Shown piece after piece: positions 1 through 7,111 of a stretch of DNA of 8,302 nucleotides. Below the pieces are notes generated by a model. That model did not search any database. It was not told the DNA's origin and saw nothing but the letters and a program-made list of their open reading frames with translations. Source of the DNA: Desulfohalobiaceae bacterium (lineage in GTDB: Bacteria > Desulfobacterota > Desulfovibrionia > Desulfovibrionales > Desulfothermaceae). Position 1 is the stretch's first letter, and the number at the start of each line of letters is the position of its first letter. A program made the position numbers and the translations under genes. Location: the NCBI GenBank assembly GCA_021737525.1, contig JAIPDU010000064.1, positions 1-8,302 of the forward strand, written 5' to 3'.

Positions 1-734
1 ACATTGGCCCCGATCACCAGGGACAGGGAATCCTTGTTCGTGTACAGGGCCCCCACGCCGTTCATGCCCTGGGTCGCCGCTCCCAGCACCTCGATGGTCA
101 CCCCGTCGGCCTCCGGCACGTTCAGGCGCTCATTGATCGTCTCCCGGGGCAGCTCAATGACCTCCTTGACCCCCAGGGCCACGTGCTCCGGCCCGGGCTC
201 GGGCCGGAAACCGGTCTGCACCGCCAGGGGGGAGTTGATCCCGTCCGCCAGGAGCACCACACTGGCCTCCACATCCCCCTCGGGCCGGTCCGTGCGCACT
301 CCGCGAACCGCGCCTCCCTCGTCCCGCAAGAGGTCCGTGACCACGGTGCCGGAAACCACCAGGGCCCCCTTGTGCCGGGCTTGATTAGCGAACCAGCGGT
401 CAAACTTGGCCCGGCCCACGCTGAAAACGTTGTTCCGCAGATCCGTCTCGAAGAGCCCGTCCCCATAGGAGAAGCTGTACCCGCCCTGATCGGCCAGGTA
501 CCAGATCCGCTGCTCCACGATGTTCCGCTCGATGGGTGGCTTTCTGTCCTCGAAGTCCGGCAGGATCCGGGCCAGGTCGTTGCCGTAGAGCACGCCGCCG
601 GAGATATTCTTCGCTCCCGGGTACTCGCCCCGCTCCAGGACGATGGTCTCCACGCCATGGTCCGCAAGGACGCAGGCCGCGGAGATACCCGCCGGGCCGG
701 CGCCCACAATGGCCACCTCGAATCGCTCGCTCAT
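1..734 (-). CDS. fixC: FixC-like FAD-dependent quinone oxidoreductase, 3' end cut off by window edge
   Basis: The reading frame is open from an ATG at 734 to the window edge, giving about 244 residues of a family that is normally around 430. It starts MSERFEVAIVGAGPAG, a Rossmann FAD-binding site (G11-x-G13-x-x-G16) with the beta-2 acidic residue at E34. The PGAKNISGG stretch (39-47) and ADGINS (163-168) are typical of the FixC/ETF-quinone oxidoreductase family. By family knowledge, these enzymes take electrons from an electron-transfer flavoprotein and reduce quinone at the membrane. The gene lies 63 bp after etfA in the same direction, which fits an etfBA-fixC operon. An AAAGGA element lies about 11 bases before the ATG. 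The missing C-terminus is where a [4Fe-4S] domain would show full ETF-QO rather than FixC, so that choice cannot be made here. A separate FixX ferredoxin may follow outside the window. Confidence 0.9.
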   Translation of the reverse strand, partial: MSERFEVAIVGAGPAGISAACVLADHGVETIVLERGEYPGAKNISGGVLYGNDLARILPDFEDRKPPIERNIVEQRIWYLADQGGYSFSYGDGLFETDLRNNVFSVGRAKFDRWFANQARHKGALVVSGTVVTDLLRDEGGAVRGVRTDRPEGDVEASVVLLADGINSPLAVQTGFRPEPGPEHVALGVKEVIELPRETINERLNVPEADGVTIEVLGAATQGMNGVGALYTNKDSLSLVIGAN

Positions 735-797
735 AAACTCGCAGATCCTTTTCCCGCTTGGGGCGTCTGAAATGGAAAGACTCGCATGAACCGCAGC

Positions 798-2066
798 CTA
801 GCTCCGCATCCTTTCCCTCATCTGCTTGATCATCTCCGGAATGACCCGTGCATAGTCCCCGATGATGCCCACGTCCGCTATCTGGAGGATGGCCGCCTCC
901 GGATCCGTGTTCACGGCCACGATCTTCTCCGATCCCTGGATCGCCACCCGGTGCTGGATCGCCCCGGACACGCCCACCCCGATGTAGAGCTTGGGCGCCA
1001 CCGTTTTACCGGTCTGGCCCACCTGCCGTTCATAGGGCAGGATCCCGGATTCGGCCACTGGACGGGAACAGGCCACGGCACCGCCCAGGAGATCGGCCAG
1101 CTCCTGCAGCAGGGGCAGGGACTGCTCGTCGCAGGCGCCCTTTCCGGCGACCACGAGGACGGGATACTGGCTGATGTCCACCTCCTCCGCGGAAACCTCG
1201 CTCACCGACTCCACAACCCGGGGAAGCCCCTGCAAGGTGAATTCCCACTCCTGCTCCCGGATGGCACCTTCCCGCTCCGGATCCCTGTCTCCTGCCTGCA
1301 TCACCCGGGGCCGGACCGTGCTCATCTGGGGACGGTAATTCTCGCAGTAGATCGTGGCCATGATGTTGCCCCCGAATGTGGGGCGGGTCATGAGCAGGAG
1401 CCCGGAGTCCTCGTCAATGGAAAGCTCGGTGCAGTCCGCTGTCAGGCCCGTATTGAGCCTGGTGGCCACGATCCCGGCCAAATCCCTGCCCTGATGGGTG
1501 GCCCCCATCAAGAGGACCTCGGGACGCACCCGATCCACGAGTTGGGTCAGGGCCTCGCCGTACGAGGCGGAGAAATACTGGCTCAACCCGGGGTGCTCCA
1601 GGAGATGCACCTCGTCGCACCCCCAGGCCACCGCTTCCCGGGCGATCTCGCGGCAGTCGGAGCCAAGCAAGAAGCCGATCACCTTGGTTTGCCGCACCTC
1701 GGCCAGCTCCCGGGCCTTGCCCACGAGCTCCCAGGCCACGTCGCCGCCCTTGTCCCCGTCGAGCTCGATGAACACGGCCATGCCCTCGTAACCGGAAACA
1801 GCCTCCTCCGCCTTCTCCTTCTCCTTCTCCTTCCTTTTCGCCCCCACCTTGCCCTTTGCCTTGGCTTTCTGAAAGGAGACAGCCCCCACCGGACAGACGT
1901 CGGCACACTTCCCGCATCCGACGCACAGCTCCGGATCGATCTCCGCAACACCCTCCTCATTCAGCTCGATGGCCCCGACAGGACACTCGGCCACGCATAT
2001 CTGGCAGCCAATACACTGGTCCGGGAGGATCTCCGCGACTTCGATCCCTTTGGAATTCTTGGGCAT
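798..2066 (-). CDS. etfA: Electron transfer flavoprotein alpha subunit with fused N-terminal 2x[4Fe-4S] ferredoxin domain
   Basis: This 422-residue protein has three parts. Residues 1-65 form a bacterial-type ferredoxin with two complete cluster motifs, CIGCQICVAECP (C18, C21, C24, C28) and CVGCGKCADVCP (C48, C51, C54, C58). Residues 66-91 are a Lys/Glu linker. From about residue 96 it is a normal ETF alpha subunit. The C-terminal FAD domain shows SRPVAESG (334-341, with the conserved Arg) and GQTGKTVAPKLYIGVGVSG (350-368), followed by AIQH. Plain ETF alpha is about 310-330 residues, so the excess is the ferredoxin plus linker. By family knowledge, similar fused alpha subunits occur in the Acetobacterium lactate dehydrogenase-Etf and caffeyl-CoA reductase-Etf complexes, where the clusters carry electrons to or from ferredoxin. 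GGGGAG before the ATG supports the start. It follows etfB by 15 bp and precedes fixC. Bifurcation is inferred, not shown. Confidence 0.95.
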   Translation of the reverse strand: MPKNSKGIEVAEILPDQCIGCQICVAECPVGAIELNEEGVAEIDPELCVGCGKCADVCPVGAVSFQKAKAKGKVGAKRKEKEKEKAEEAVSGYEGMAVFIELDGDKGGDVAWELVGKARELAEVRQTKVIGFLLGSDCREIAREAVAWGCDEVHLLEHPGLSQYFSASYGEALTQLVDRVRPEVLLMGATHQGRDLAGIVATRLNTGLTADCTELSIDEDSGLLLMTRPTFGGNIMATIYCENYRPQMSTVRPRVMQAGDRDPEREGAIREQEWEFTLQGLPRVVESVSEVSAEEVDISQYPVLVVAGKGACDEQSLPLLQELADLLGGAVACSRPVAESGILPYERQVGQTGKTVAPKLYIGVGVSGAIQHRVAIQGSEKIVAVNTDPEAAILQIADVGIIGDYARVIPEMIKQMRERMRS

Positions 2067-2081
2067 ACCCGTGCAGCTCCC

Positions 2082-2909
2082 CTAGTGCTTGAGCAGTTTT
2101 TCCGCAAAATCCTCGTCCCGGAACAGGGCCTCCAGGGCCTCGGACACGGCCCGGGAGGAATCCTCTCCTGCCTGGAACTGGGGACCGGGCTCCTTGGGTT
2201 GGGGGGAAAATATGGCCTGAACCCAGGTGGGCGAGCCCTTCAGGCCCAGAAGCTCCCTGTCCGCTCCCATGCTGTCCGCGTCCCAGACAGGAATCTCCGC
2301 CTGAAGGGATCGGATGAGGCTCGGGAGGGAACAGCGCCTGGGAGTGGCAAGCTCCAGCTCCGCGGTGAGAAGAGCCGGGAGACCGGCCCGGAGACGCTCG
2401 AATCCGTCCCGCAGCTTCCGCTTGATCTGGATGGTTCGCGCCTTCGGATCGACCCAGTCCACTTCCTGGCAATAGGTCAGCTGGCTGCAGCCCATCCGCG
2501 TGGCAACTCCCGGTCCGGTCTGGGCGGTGTCGCCGTCGATGGCCTGTTTGCCGCACAGGACCAGGTCCACCGCCTGCTGTCCATCCAGCTTTTGGACCGC
2601 CTTGAACAGGGTGTAGCTGGTGGCCAGGGTGTCAGCCCCGGCGAAGGCCCGATCGGAGAGGAGATAGACCTGGTCCGCTCCCAGGGCCAGGGCGTCGCGC
2701 AGGATGGCCTCGGCCTGCGGCGGGCCCATGGTGACGGCGCTGACCATTCCTCCGTGCTGCTCGCGCAATCTGACCGCCTGCTCCACTGCGACCATGTCGT
2801 AGGGATTGAGGATGGACTCCACACCCGCCCTGATCAGGGTGTTCGTTTCCGGATCGATTCTCACTTCCGCAGTGTCGGGCACCTGTTTCAGCAAACAGAC
2901 AATGTGCAT
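2082..2909 (-). CDS. etfB: Electron transfer flavoprotein beta subunit
   Basis: This 275-residue protein aligns end to end with ETF beta/FixA. It starts MHIVCLLKQVPDT and contains NPYDMVAVEQAVRL (35-48), DRAFAGADTLATSYTL (86-101), GKQAIDGDTAQTGPGVA (120-136) and the recognition-loop segment KLRDGFERLRAGLPALLT (165-182). From memory, the AFAGADTLATSYTL wording is characteristic of the bifurcating, NADH-using ETF branch rather than the housekeeping acyl-CoA dehydrogenase ETF. I cannot verify this with an alignment. The protein pairs with the ETF alpha encoded 15 bp downstream, and the two share FAD. A GAGG element six bases before the ATG at 2909 supports the start. Codon use and frame are clean, with no sign of damage. 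It is the first gene of the etfB-etfA-fixC set, unless transcription begins at the ParB-like gene 84 bp upstream. Confidence 0.95.
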   Translation of the reverse strand: MHIVCLLKQVPDTAEVRIDPETNTLIRAGVESILNPYDMVAVEQAVRLREQHGGMVSAVTMGPPQAEAILRDALALGADQVYLLSDRAFAGADTLATSYTLFKAVQKLDGQQAVDLVLCGKQAIDGDTAQTGPGVATRMGCSQLTYCQEVDWVDPKARTIQIKRKLRDGFERLRAGLPALLTAELELATPRRCSLPSLIRSLQAEIPVWDADSMGADRELLGLKGSPTWVQAIFSPQPKEPGPQFQAGEDSSRAVSEALEALFRDEDFAEKLLKH

Positions 2910-2916
2910 ACCTCGC

Positions 2917-2975
2917 CTCGATGTCTCTCGATGAATTCGCAGGAATAGGCTTGTGGGGCGGCTGCAGCAACTATA
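2917..2975 (-). promoter_or_regulatory. Candidate etfB promoter/leader region with a 10-bp-spaced direct repeat
   Basis: In the 84-bp gap before etfB the minus strand has TATAGT (2975 to 2970), a five-of-six match to a sigma-70 -10 box. No convincing -35 lies 16-18 bp upstream. Nearer the gene, the heptamer CATCGAG occurs twice at a 10-bp period (2927-2933 and 2917-2923), one helical turn apart, just ahead of the GAGG ribosome binding site. No terminator hairpin with a T-run lies in the gap, so read-through from the ParB-like gene is equally possible. Confidence 0.25.
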
Positions 2976-2993
2976 ATCCAGGCCGGAATCGTG

Positions 2994-3230
2994 CTACAGA
3001 TTGGAAATCACCACACGGATCTTCCTGTGGCCCAGCTTTTTGCAGGCGCGCCACCGCTTTTCGCCGTCCTCGATGAAGAACACCCACCCGCCGAAGCGGA
3101 CCCGAATGGGCTCCTGTTGCCCCATCCGCCGAAGGCTCTCGCAGAGCTGCTCCAGATCCTCCTCCAGGCACAGGCAGCGCCGGTTCGGACTGATGGCGTC
3201 CAAAAACAAATGGCATGTTTTTTCGGACAT
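2994..3230 (-). CDS. Small stand-alone ParB/sulfiredoxin-fold domain protein
   Basis: This 78-residue protein has a recognisable core at residues 26-75. It consists of the helix LEQLCESLRRMGQQEPIRVR, a hairpin, and DGEKRWRACKKLGHRKIRVVI. This matches the N-terminal ParB-like fold, whose hallmark is a helix ending in 'G.QQPI.VR' followed by GERRxRAxKxLG; here the box is GEKRWRA (56-62). In ParB this region binds and hydrolyses CTP, and in sulfiredoxin-type relatives it binds nucleotide. There is no room for the helix-turn-helix or dimerisation domains of a partition ParB, so a partition role is unlikely and the function is unknown. The start is supported by a strong AGGAGG four bases before the ATG at 3230. 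It lies 84 bp upstream of etfB in the same direction and could be co-transcribed with it. Confidence 0.8.
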   Translation of the reverse strand: MSEKTCHLFLDAISPNRRCLCLEEDLEQLCESLRRMGQQEPIRVRFGGWVFFIEDGEKRWRACKKLGHRKIRVVISNL

Positions 3231-3287
3231 GGGACCTCCTCGGCGTCAATGCCGGCACAGAAGCCGGACACCGGGCCTCGGCCAAAA

Positions 3288-3318
3288 GATATTTGGATAT
3301 TTGATCCCTATTGTAGCA
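3288..3318 (-). promoter_or_regulatory. Candidate extended -10 promoter with tandem 8-bp repeat, for the ParB-like gene
   Basis: The minus strand reads TGCTACAAT (3318 to 3310), an extended -10 (TGn plus TACAAT, five of six matches). Extended -10 promoters tolerate a poor -35, and none is clear here. The predicted start point falls near 3303. Exactly there, the plus strand carries two perfect abutting copies of GATATTTG (3288-3295 and 3296-3303). A repeat at the start point is a plausible operator. It lies about 58-80 bp upstream of the ParB-like start codon. Confidence 0.4.
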
Positions 3319-3366
3319 CTGAAACAAGGACGGGGAAAGGAGATAGTGGCAAGGGGAAGGAAGGAC

Positions 3367-3410
3367 CGGCGCTCCCTCCCCGGTGTCTTTACCAAGGGGA
3401 GGAAGCGCCG
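3367..3410 (-). terminator. Long hairpin downstream of the XXXCH gene, probable terminator or transcript end
   Basis: Positions 3367-3373 pair with 3404-3410 (7 bp). After one C-A mismatch (3374/3403), 3375-3381 pair with 3396-3402 (7 bp, C/G-rich). A short GGT/ACC pair lies inside the loop. The hairpin begins about 35 bases past the stop codon of the XXXCH gene. Neither side has a proper T-run (the minus strand continues GGTCCTTCCTTCCCC), so it is not a classical intrinsic terminator. It may stabilise the mRNA 3' end or act with a factor. Confidence 0.45.
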
Positions 3411-3444
3411 CGCCGTGTGCGGGAAGTCCTAATAAGACCGAAAG

Positions 3445-3963
3445 CTAACTGCTCTTGTGCCTGCCGTGACAGTCGTTGCGAAGCTGGACCAATTGATTGT
3501 GGTGCTCCTTCATGGACTTGATGTCCTCCTCCTCGAAAGCCATGCGCAGATTCTCGCAAAGCTGGAGGAACTCCTCGTAATATTCATCTCCGTACCCGCT
3601 AAAGGAGGTCATGGTCTTGGAATCGGTGAGAAAGACGTACACGATCTCCCGCGAGGGCAAATAGTCCTCCTGCAGGCTGTGGGCCATCTCCTCGAAGTAG
3701 GCCTCCATCCGCTTCTTGAGCTTCTTGTAGTTCAGATCCTCGTCCTCGGTCTCCTCCTGATCCTCGGAAATGATCTTCACTTCCAGATGGTAGGCTTCAG
3801 GCTTCTTTTTCAGGCTGGCCTTGATCTTGCGGTAGTTGCGCAAGGGAATATCGTATTCCGGTACGAATTCCTTGTCCTCCCTTATGCTTTCGGCCAATTT
3901 GAAAAAAAAGTCCGCCGCCTCCTCCTGATCCACATTCAGATGGGTCTTGTTCTTCCGGGTCAT
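3445..3963 (-). CDS. XXXCH-type protein (probable GAK-system XXXCH family)
   Basis: With the ATG at 3963 the protein has 172 residues. A start further upstream at 4059 is possible, but only this ATG has a ribosome binding site (GGAGGGG just before it), and the extra N-terminal residues look unstructured. Residues 8-65 (LNVDQEEAADFFFKLAESI onward) are an amphipathic helix-strand unit like the amphi-Trp type. Residues 68-77 are an acidic linker. The rest is helical, with GYGDEYYEEF (123-132) and a C-terminal LRNDCHGRHK, where C165-H166 is the CH of an xxxCH motif. From memory, this matches the XXXCH domain family of the GAK system in Desulfovibrio-like bacteria. It resembles a c-type cytochrome helix with the first Cys of CxxCH missing, so covalent haem attachment is doubtful. 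No signal peptide is seen, so it is likely cytoplasmic. The other GAK genes (ATP-grasp, CofD-like) are not in the window. Function unknown. Confidence 0.8.
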   Translation of the reverse strand: MTRKNKTHLNVDQEEAADFFFKLAESIREDKEFVPEYDIPLRNYRKIKASLKKKPEAYHLEVKIISEDQEETEDEDLNYKKLKKRMEAYFEEMAHSLQEDYLPSREIVYVFLTDSKTMTSFSGYGDEYYEEFLQLCENLRMAFEEEDIKSMKEHHNQLVQLRNDCHGRHKSS

Positions 3964-4085
3964 AGCCCCTCCGCTCTCCGTAATTGGACATCCATATCCC
4001 ACTGGAAAGGTCGCTTCTCCTTTATCACATTTGCTCCAAGGAATAAAGAGAGACGGCAATCAACTCCTTCGTATCGGCCTCTGAC

Positions 4086-4105
4086 AAAAAGCACGCAGCT
4101 GCTCT
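4086..4105 (-). terminator. Weak terminator-like hairpin after the UPF0182 gene
   Basis: About 44 bases past the UPF0182 stop codon, the minus strand reads AGAGCAGCTGCGTGCTTTTT. AGCA pairs with TGCT around a six-base loop, and the TTTTT run follows directly. The stem can lengthen only through A-T and G-U pairs that use up the T-run, so it is weak. The next gene starts about 120 bases further on, leaving room for both a terminator and a promoter. Confidence 0.25.
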
Positions 4106-4148
4106 CACGGTCCCGCGATATCAGCGCACTGGCTTCCCGCGCGACGGA

Positions 4149-7046
4149 TCACTCACTCTGCTCCTCAGTTGTGCCCCCGGATTCCGGTTCCCGGGTCTCG
4201 GCCTGCTCGGAGAGCTTCTGCAGGGTATCGCGCAGCTTGCGCATCTTGCGCGATGCCTCCTCGAACTGCATCTGCTGCTGCAGATTCAGGTAACTCTCGA
4301 AGGCCTGGTTGGCCTGCTTTATGAGCTCTTGCACCGTGGCCATTTCCGCTCCGGTTTCCCGAGCGGCTTCCTCGACCATCTCCTCGGGCTCGACGTCCTC
4401 GGAGTACAGTCCTTCCAGCGCCTTTTCGAAGGTCGTGGCATAGCTCATATTCTCTCCCTGCATGACCACCACCATGCGCAGTTCCGGAAAGGCGGAGCTT
4501 TCCGCCTCGATGTAGATCGGCTCCACATAGAGCAGGGTGTCGTCCACGGGAATGGCCAGCACATTACCCCGGATAACTCTGGAGCCGCGCTGGTCCCACA
4601 GGGCCAGCCTCTCCGAGAGGTAGCTGTTCTGGTCGATCTTGGCCTCCACCTGCTGCGGTCCCAGGACGCGCTTGTCCTTGGGGAACTGATAGGCCAGGAG
4701 CCGTCCGTAGTTCTCCCCGTCGCACATGCCCGCGAGCCAGCCGATGAGCACCTGCCGGTTCTTGGGGGTAAAGGGGAGCATGCTGATGAACTCGGCCTCG
4801 TCGGACTGCGGCCGCTCCCACATCACGTAGTACGGCTCCACGGGCTGGCCCCGGCCGTAGTACTTCTCCGTGGCGCGGACCCACAGGTCCTCCTGGTTGT
4901 AGAATACGTCCGGGTCGGTCATGTGATACTTGGAATAGACCATCCCCTGCAGCAGGAGCAGATCCGAGGGATAGCGCACATGGCTTTCCAGCTCCTCGGG
5001 CATCTTGTCCCTGCTGGTAAACAGGTCCGGATAAATGTTCCGCCACACCCGGAGCAGGGGATCCTCCTCATCGAAGACGTAGAAGTCCGTATCCCCGTTG
5101 TAGGCGTTGACCGCCACCTTCACCGAATTGCGGATGTAGTTGGGACCTTCAAGATAATCGGTTTCCTGGGGCAGGAAGATCTGTCCGGGCCTGCTTGTTG
5201 CTCCGGGCTGCCGCGCGGCCCTGCGGGTGGAGAACACCTCGCTGTAGGGATAGCGGTCCGTGGTGGTGTAGGCATTCACGATCCAGTAGAGCTTGCCGTC
5301 CGCCAGGACGATGTAGGGATCGGGTTCATACTGCAGGAATGGGGCCAGCTTGTTCAACCGATCCAGGACCTGGCGGTCGAACATGATCCGGGTGCCCTCT
5401 TTCGGATACCCGGAAAAGAACAGGGTGGTGCCGTCGAACTTCCATCCGTAGAGGAACTTGCGCCACAGGCTGCCCATTCCCACGCCGCCGTCACCCTGAT
5501 AGCGGACGTTTACATTCTCCTCCCCCTTGGGGTAGTCGAACTCCTTTTCCTCGCTATTGACCACCACGTGGGTGTCCGTGTTCTCCCCGTAGTAGATCTC
5601 GGGCCGCTCCACATTGAGAGCGGGATGCGTGCTTTGGGGCGGGATGTCCTTGATCAGGAACTCCGGCTGGCCCTGCTCGGTGAACTCGCTCACATTGTTC
5701 ATGACAATGCCGTAGCCGTGGGTGTACTTGAAGCGCCTATTGACGAAGGTTTTGCTCTGCTCTGGGAGGTTGTCCTGATTCATTTCCCTCGCGGCAACCA
5801 TGACCTGCCGGTACTGGTCCCCGTATCGATAGCGGTCGATGTCCAGATCGTTGAAGTCGTAGTAGAGCCTAAGCTCCTGGAACTGCTTGTAGACCTGCCC
5901 CAGGGCCCGCCAGTCCCAGAGGCGGATATTGTTGAAGATCTCCTCGTTGTCTTCAACCAATTGCCTGTCGAAACGCTCCTCTGCCGGGAATTGTCGTCCC
6001 TCGGACTTCTCCAGGTTGAATCCCTGGCGGGTGAACTCGATATTGTTCTGGATATAGGGGCGCTCAAAGGTGATCTCGTTGGGCTCCACCCGAAGCTGCT
6101 GGAATGCCGTGGGCAGGATCCCGACCAGCGAGACCCAGACCACGATTAGCAGGACGGCCACTGCCCCCAGCCCCAGAAGATGGGGATCCACGCCCTGAAC
6201 CGGAACCCGCCGCATCAGTCCCTGGAGCCTGTTCCGCGCCGCGGGGATCAGCAGGACTGCGGCCAGGATAAGGCACAACAGGGCTATCAGGGTGTACACG
6301 GGCATCCGGATGTTCACGTCCGTCCACCCCGCTCCGGTGACCACCCCGGTGCTGGAAAACATGAACTCATACCGGTCCAGATAGGTGCTCACCCCGATGA
6401 GCACGAGCAGGGCCGCGGCGCAGAGATACACCGGGCCCACCGGGAGGGCGGCGGTAAGCGGACGGGCCGTGCGACCCGTACGCAGGAGCTCCTCCAGACC
6501 GCCCCCGCGGGAGGAATCGATCCAGATCGCCCCGGCCACGGCCAGGGTGAAGAGCACCAGGAGCACGAACAGGGAGATCAGGCTGTTGTAGAAGGGAAGA
6601 TCGAAGATATAGAAGCCCGTATCCTTGGCGAAAATGGGATCGCTCACCTGGGTGGTGACGCTGTTGGCATAGATCCAGATGGTGCGCCAGGCGTTCAGAC
6701 CCCACAAAATACCGATCGCGCCTCCCCCCAACTGGGCCAGTTTCCGGGCGCTGACCCATGTCCGGGGATAGCTCCGAGAGAGCAGCCATACCGCGGCCCA
6801 GCCAACGATGCCACCGAGAAGGGTATAGCCGATCAGCGCCTCGATACGGGTAACGAAGCGTTCGCTGTAGCCCAGAGCGTCGTACCAAAGGTATTCGCCC
6901 CAGAACTCAAGGAAGGCAAAGAAAGCCACCGTGGCCAGTCCCAGAATGACCCCGGCCAGGACGCGACCGCGTTGATTCCGCTTGACCCCGGACAGAGTCA
7001 GCATAAACGCTGCGAACAACAACAGGAGAAGCAAGACAACATACAT
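4149..7046 (-). CDS. UPF0182 (COG1615) family large membrane protein
   Basis: This 965-residue protein is the normal size for the family. The first 315 residues hold about eight hydrophobic segments, near 1-20, 28-49, 67-90, 106-127, 153-176, 203-222, 249-269 and 289-312. Family-like motifs are LWYDALGYSERF (53-64), DPIFAKDTGFYIFDLPFY (136-153) and EITFERPYIQNNIEFTRQGF (324-343). The remainder is a large domain that would lie on one side of the membrane. It ends in a Gln/Glu/Lys-rich helical stretch at about 910-950 that looks coiled-coil, and a charged tail. The start at 7046 is supported by GGGAG seven bases upstream. No biochemical role is established for the family to my knowledge, and the neighbours give no clear hint. 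The gene is intact, with no frameshift or in-frame stop. Confidence 0.93.
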   Translation of the reverse strand: MYVVLLLLLLFAAFMLTLSGVKRNQRGRVLAGVILGLATVAFFAFLEFWGEYLWYDALGYSERFVTRIEALIGYTLLGGIVGWAAVWLLSRSYPRTWVSARKLAQLGGGAIGILWGLNAWRTIWIYANSVTTQVSDPIFAKDTGFYIFDLPFYNSLISLFVLLVLFTLAVAGAIWIDSSRGGGLEELLRTGRTARPLTAALPVGPVYLCAAALLVLIGVSTYLDRYEFMFSSTGVVTGAGWTDVNIRMPVYTLIALLCLILAAVLLIPAARNRLQGLMRRVPVQGVDPHLLGLGAVAVLLIVVWVSLVGILPTAFQQLRVEPNEITFERPYIQNNIEFTRQGFNLEKSEGRQFPAEERFDRQLVEDNEEIFNNIRLWDWRALGQVYKQFQELRLYYDFNDLDIDRYRYGDQYRQVMVAAREMNQDNLPEQSKTFVNRRFKYTHGYGIVMNNVSEFTEQGQPEFLIKDIPPQSTHPALNVERPEIYYGENTDTHVVVNSEEKEFDYPKGEENVNVRYQGDGGVGMGSLWRKFLYGWKFDGTTLFFSGYPKEGTRIMFDRQVLDRLNKLAPFLQYEPDPYIVLADGKLYWIVNAYTTTDRYPYSEVFSTRRAARQPGATSRPGQIFLPQETDYLEGPNYIRNSVKVAVNAYNGDTDFYVFDEEDPLLRVWRNIYPDLFTSRDKMPEELESHVRYPSDLLLLQGMVYSKYHMTDPDVFYNQEDLWVRATEKYYGRGQPVEPYYVMWERPQSDEAEFISMLPFTPKNRQVLIGWLAGMCDGENYGRLLAYQFPKDKRVLGPQQVEAKIDQNSYLSERLALWDQRGSRVIRGNVLAIPVDDTLLYVEPIYIEAESSAFPELRMVVVMQGENMSYATTFEKALEGLYSEDVEPEEMVEEAARETGAEMATVQELIKQANQAFESYLNLQQQMQFEEASRKMRKLRDTLQKLSEQAETREPESGGTTEEQSE

Positions 7047-7111
7047 GAACAGACTCCCGGATCAACTAATGCATGATTTGCACGATTATTGGTTTCCAAT
7101 ACTATCCATGC

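Noticed and set aside
122..709. A 195-codon minus-strand frame inside the fixC region
   Set aside because: It is out of frame with the sequence that encodes GAGPAG and ADGINS. The true frame is open from 734 to the window edge.
786..2948. A 720-codon open frame on the plus strand opposite etfB and etfA
   Set aside because: Both minus-strand genes have clear family matches over their full length. The plus frame gives a His/Gly/Leu-rich sequence with no recognisable domain, as expected for an antisense frame in GC-rich DNA.
2957..2985. A sigma-54 promoter before etfB (TGG...TTGC)
   Set aside because: The GG and GC are separated by nine bases rather than the required ten, and the TGGCAC element is not matched.
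3457..4293. A 278-codon plus-strand frame opposite the XXXCH gene
   Set aside because: Its leucine- and valine-rich translation is the complement of acidic/lysine codons on the minus strand. It also crosses the end of the UPF0182 gene without a start signal.
4329..6149. A 606-codon open frame on the plus strand opposite the UPF0182 gene
   Set aside because: Its translation has no domain and no ribosome binding site. It mirrors the codon bias of the real minus-strand gene.
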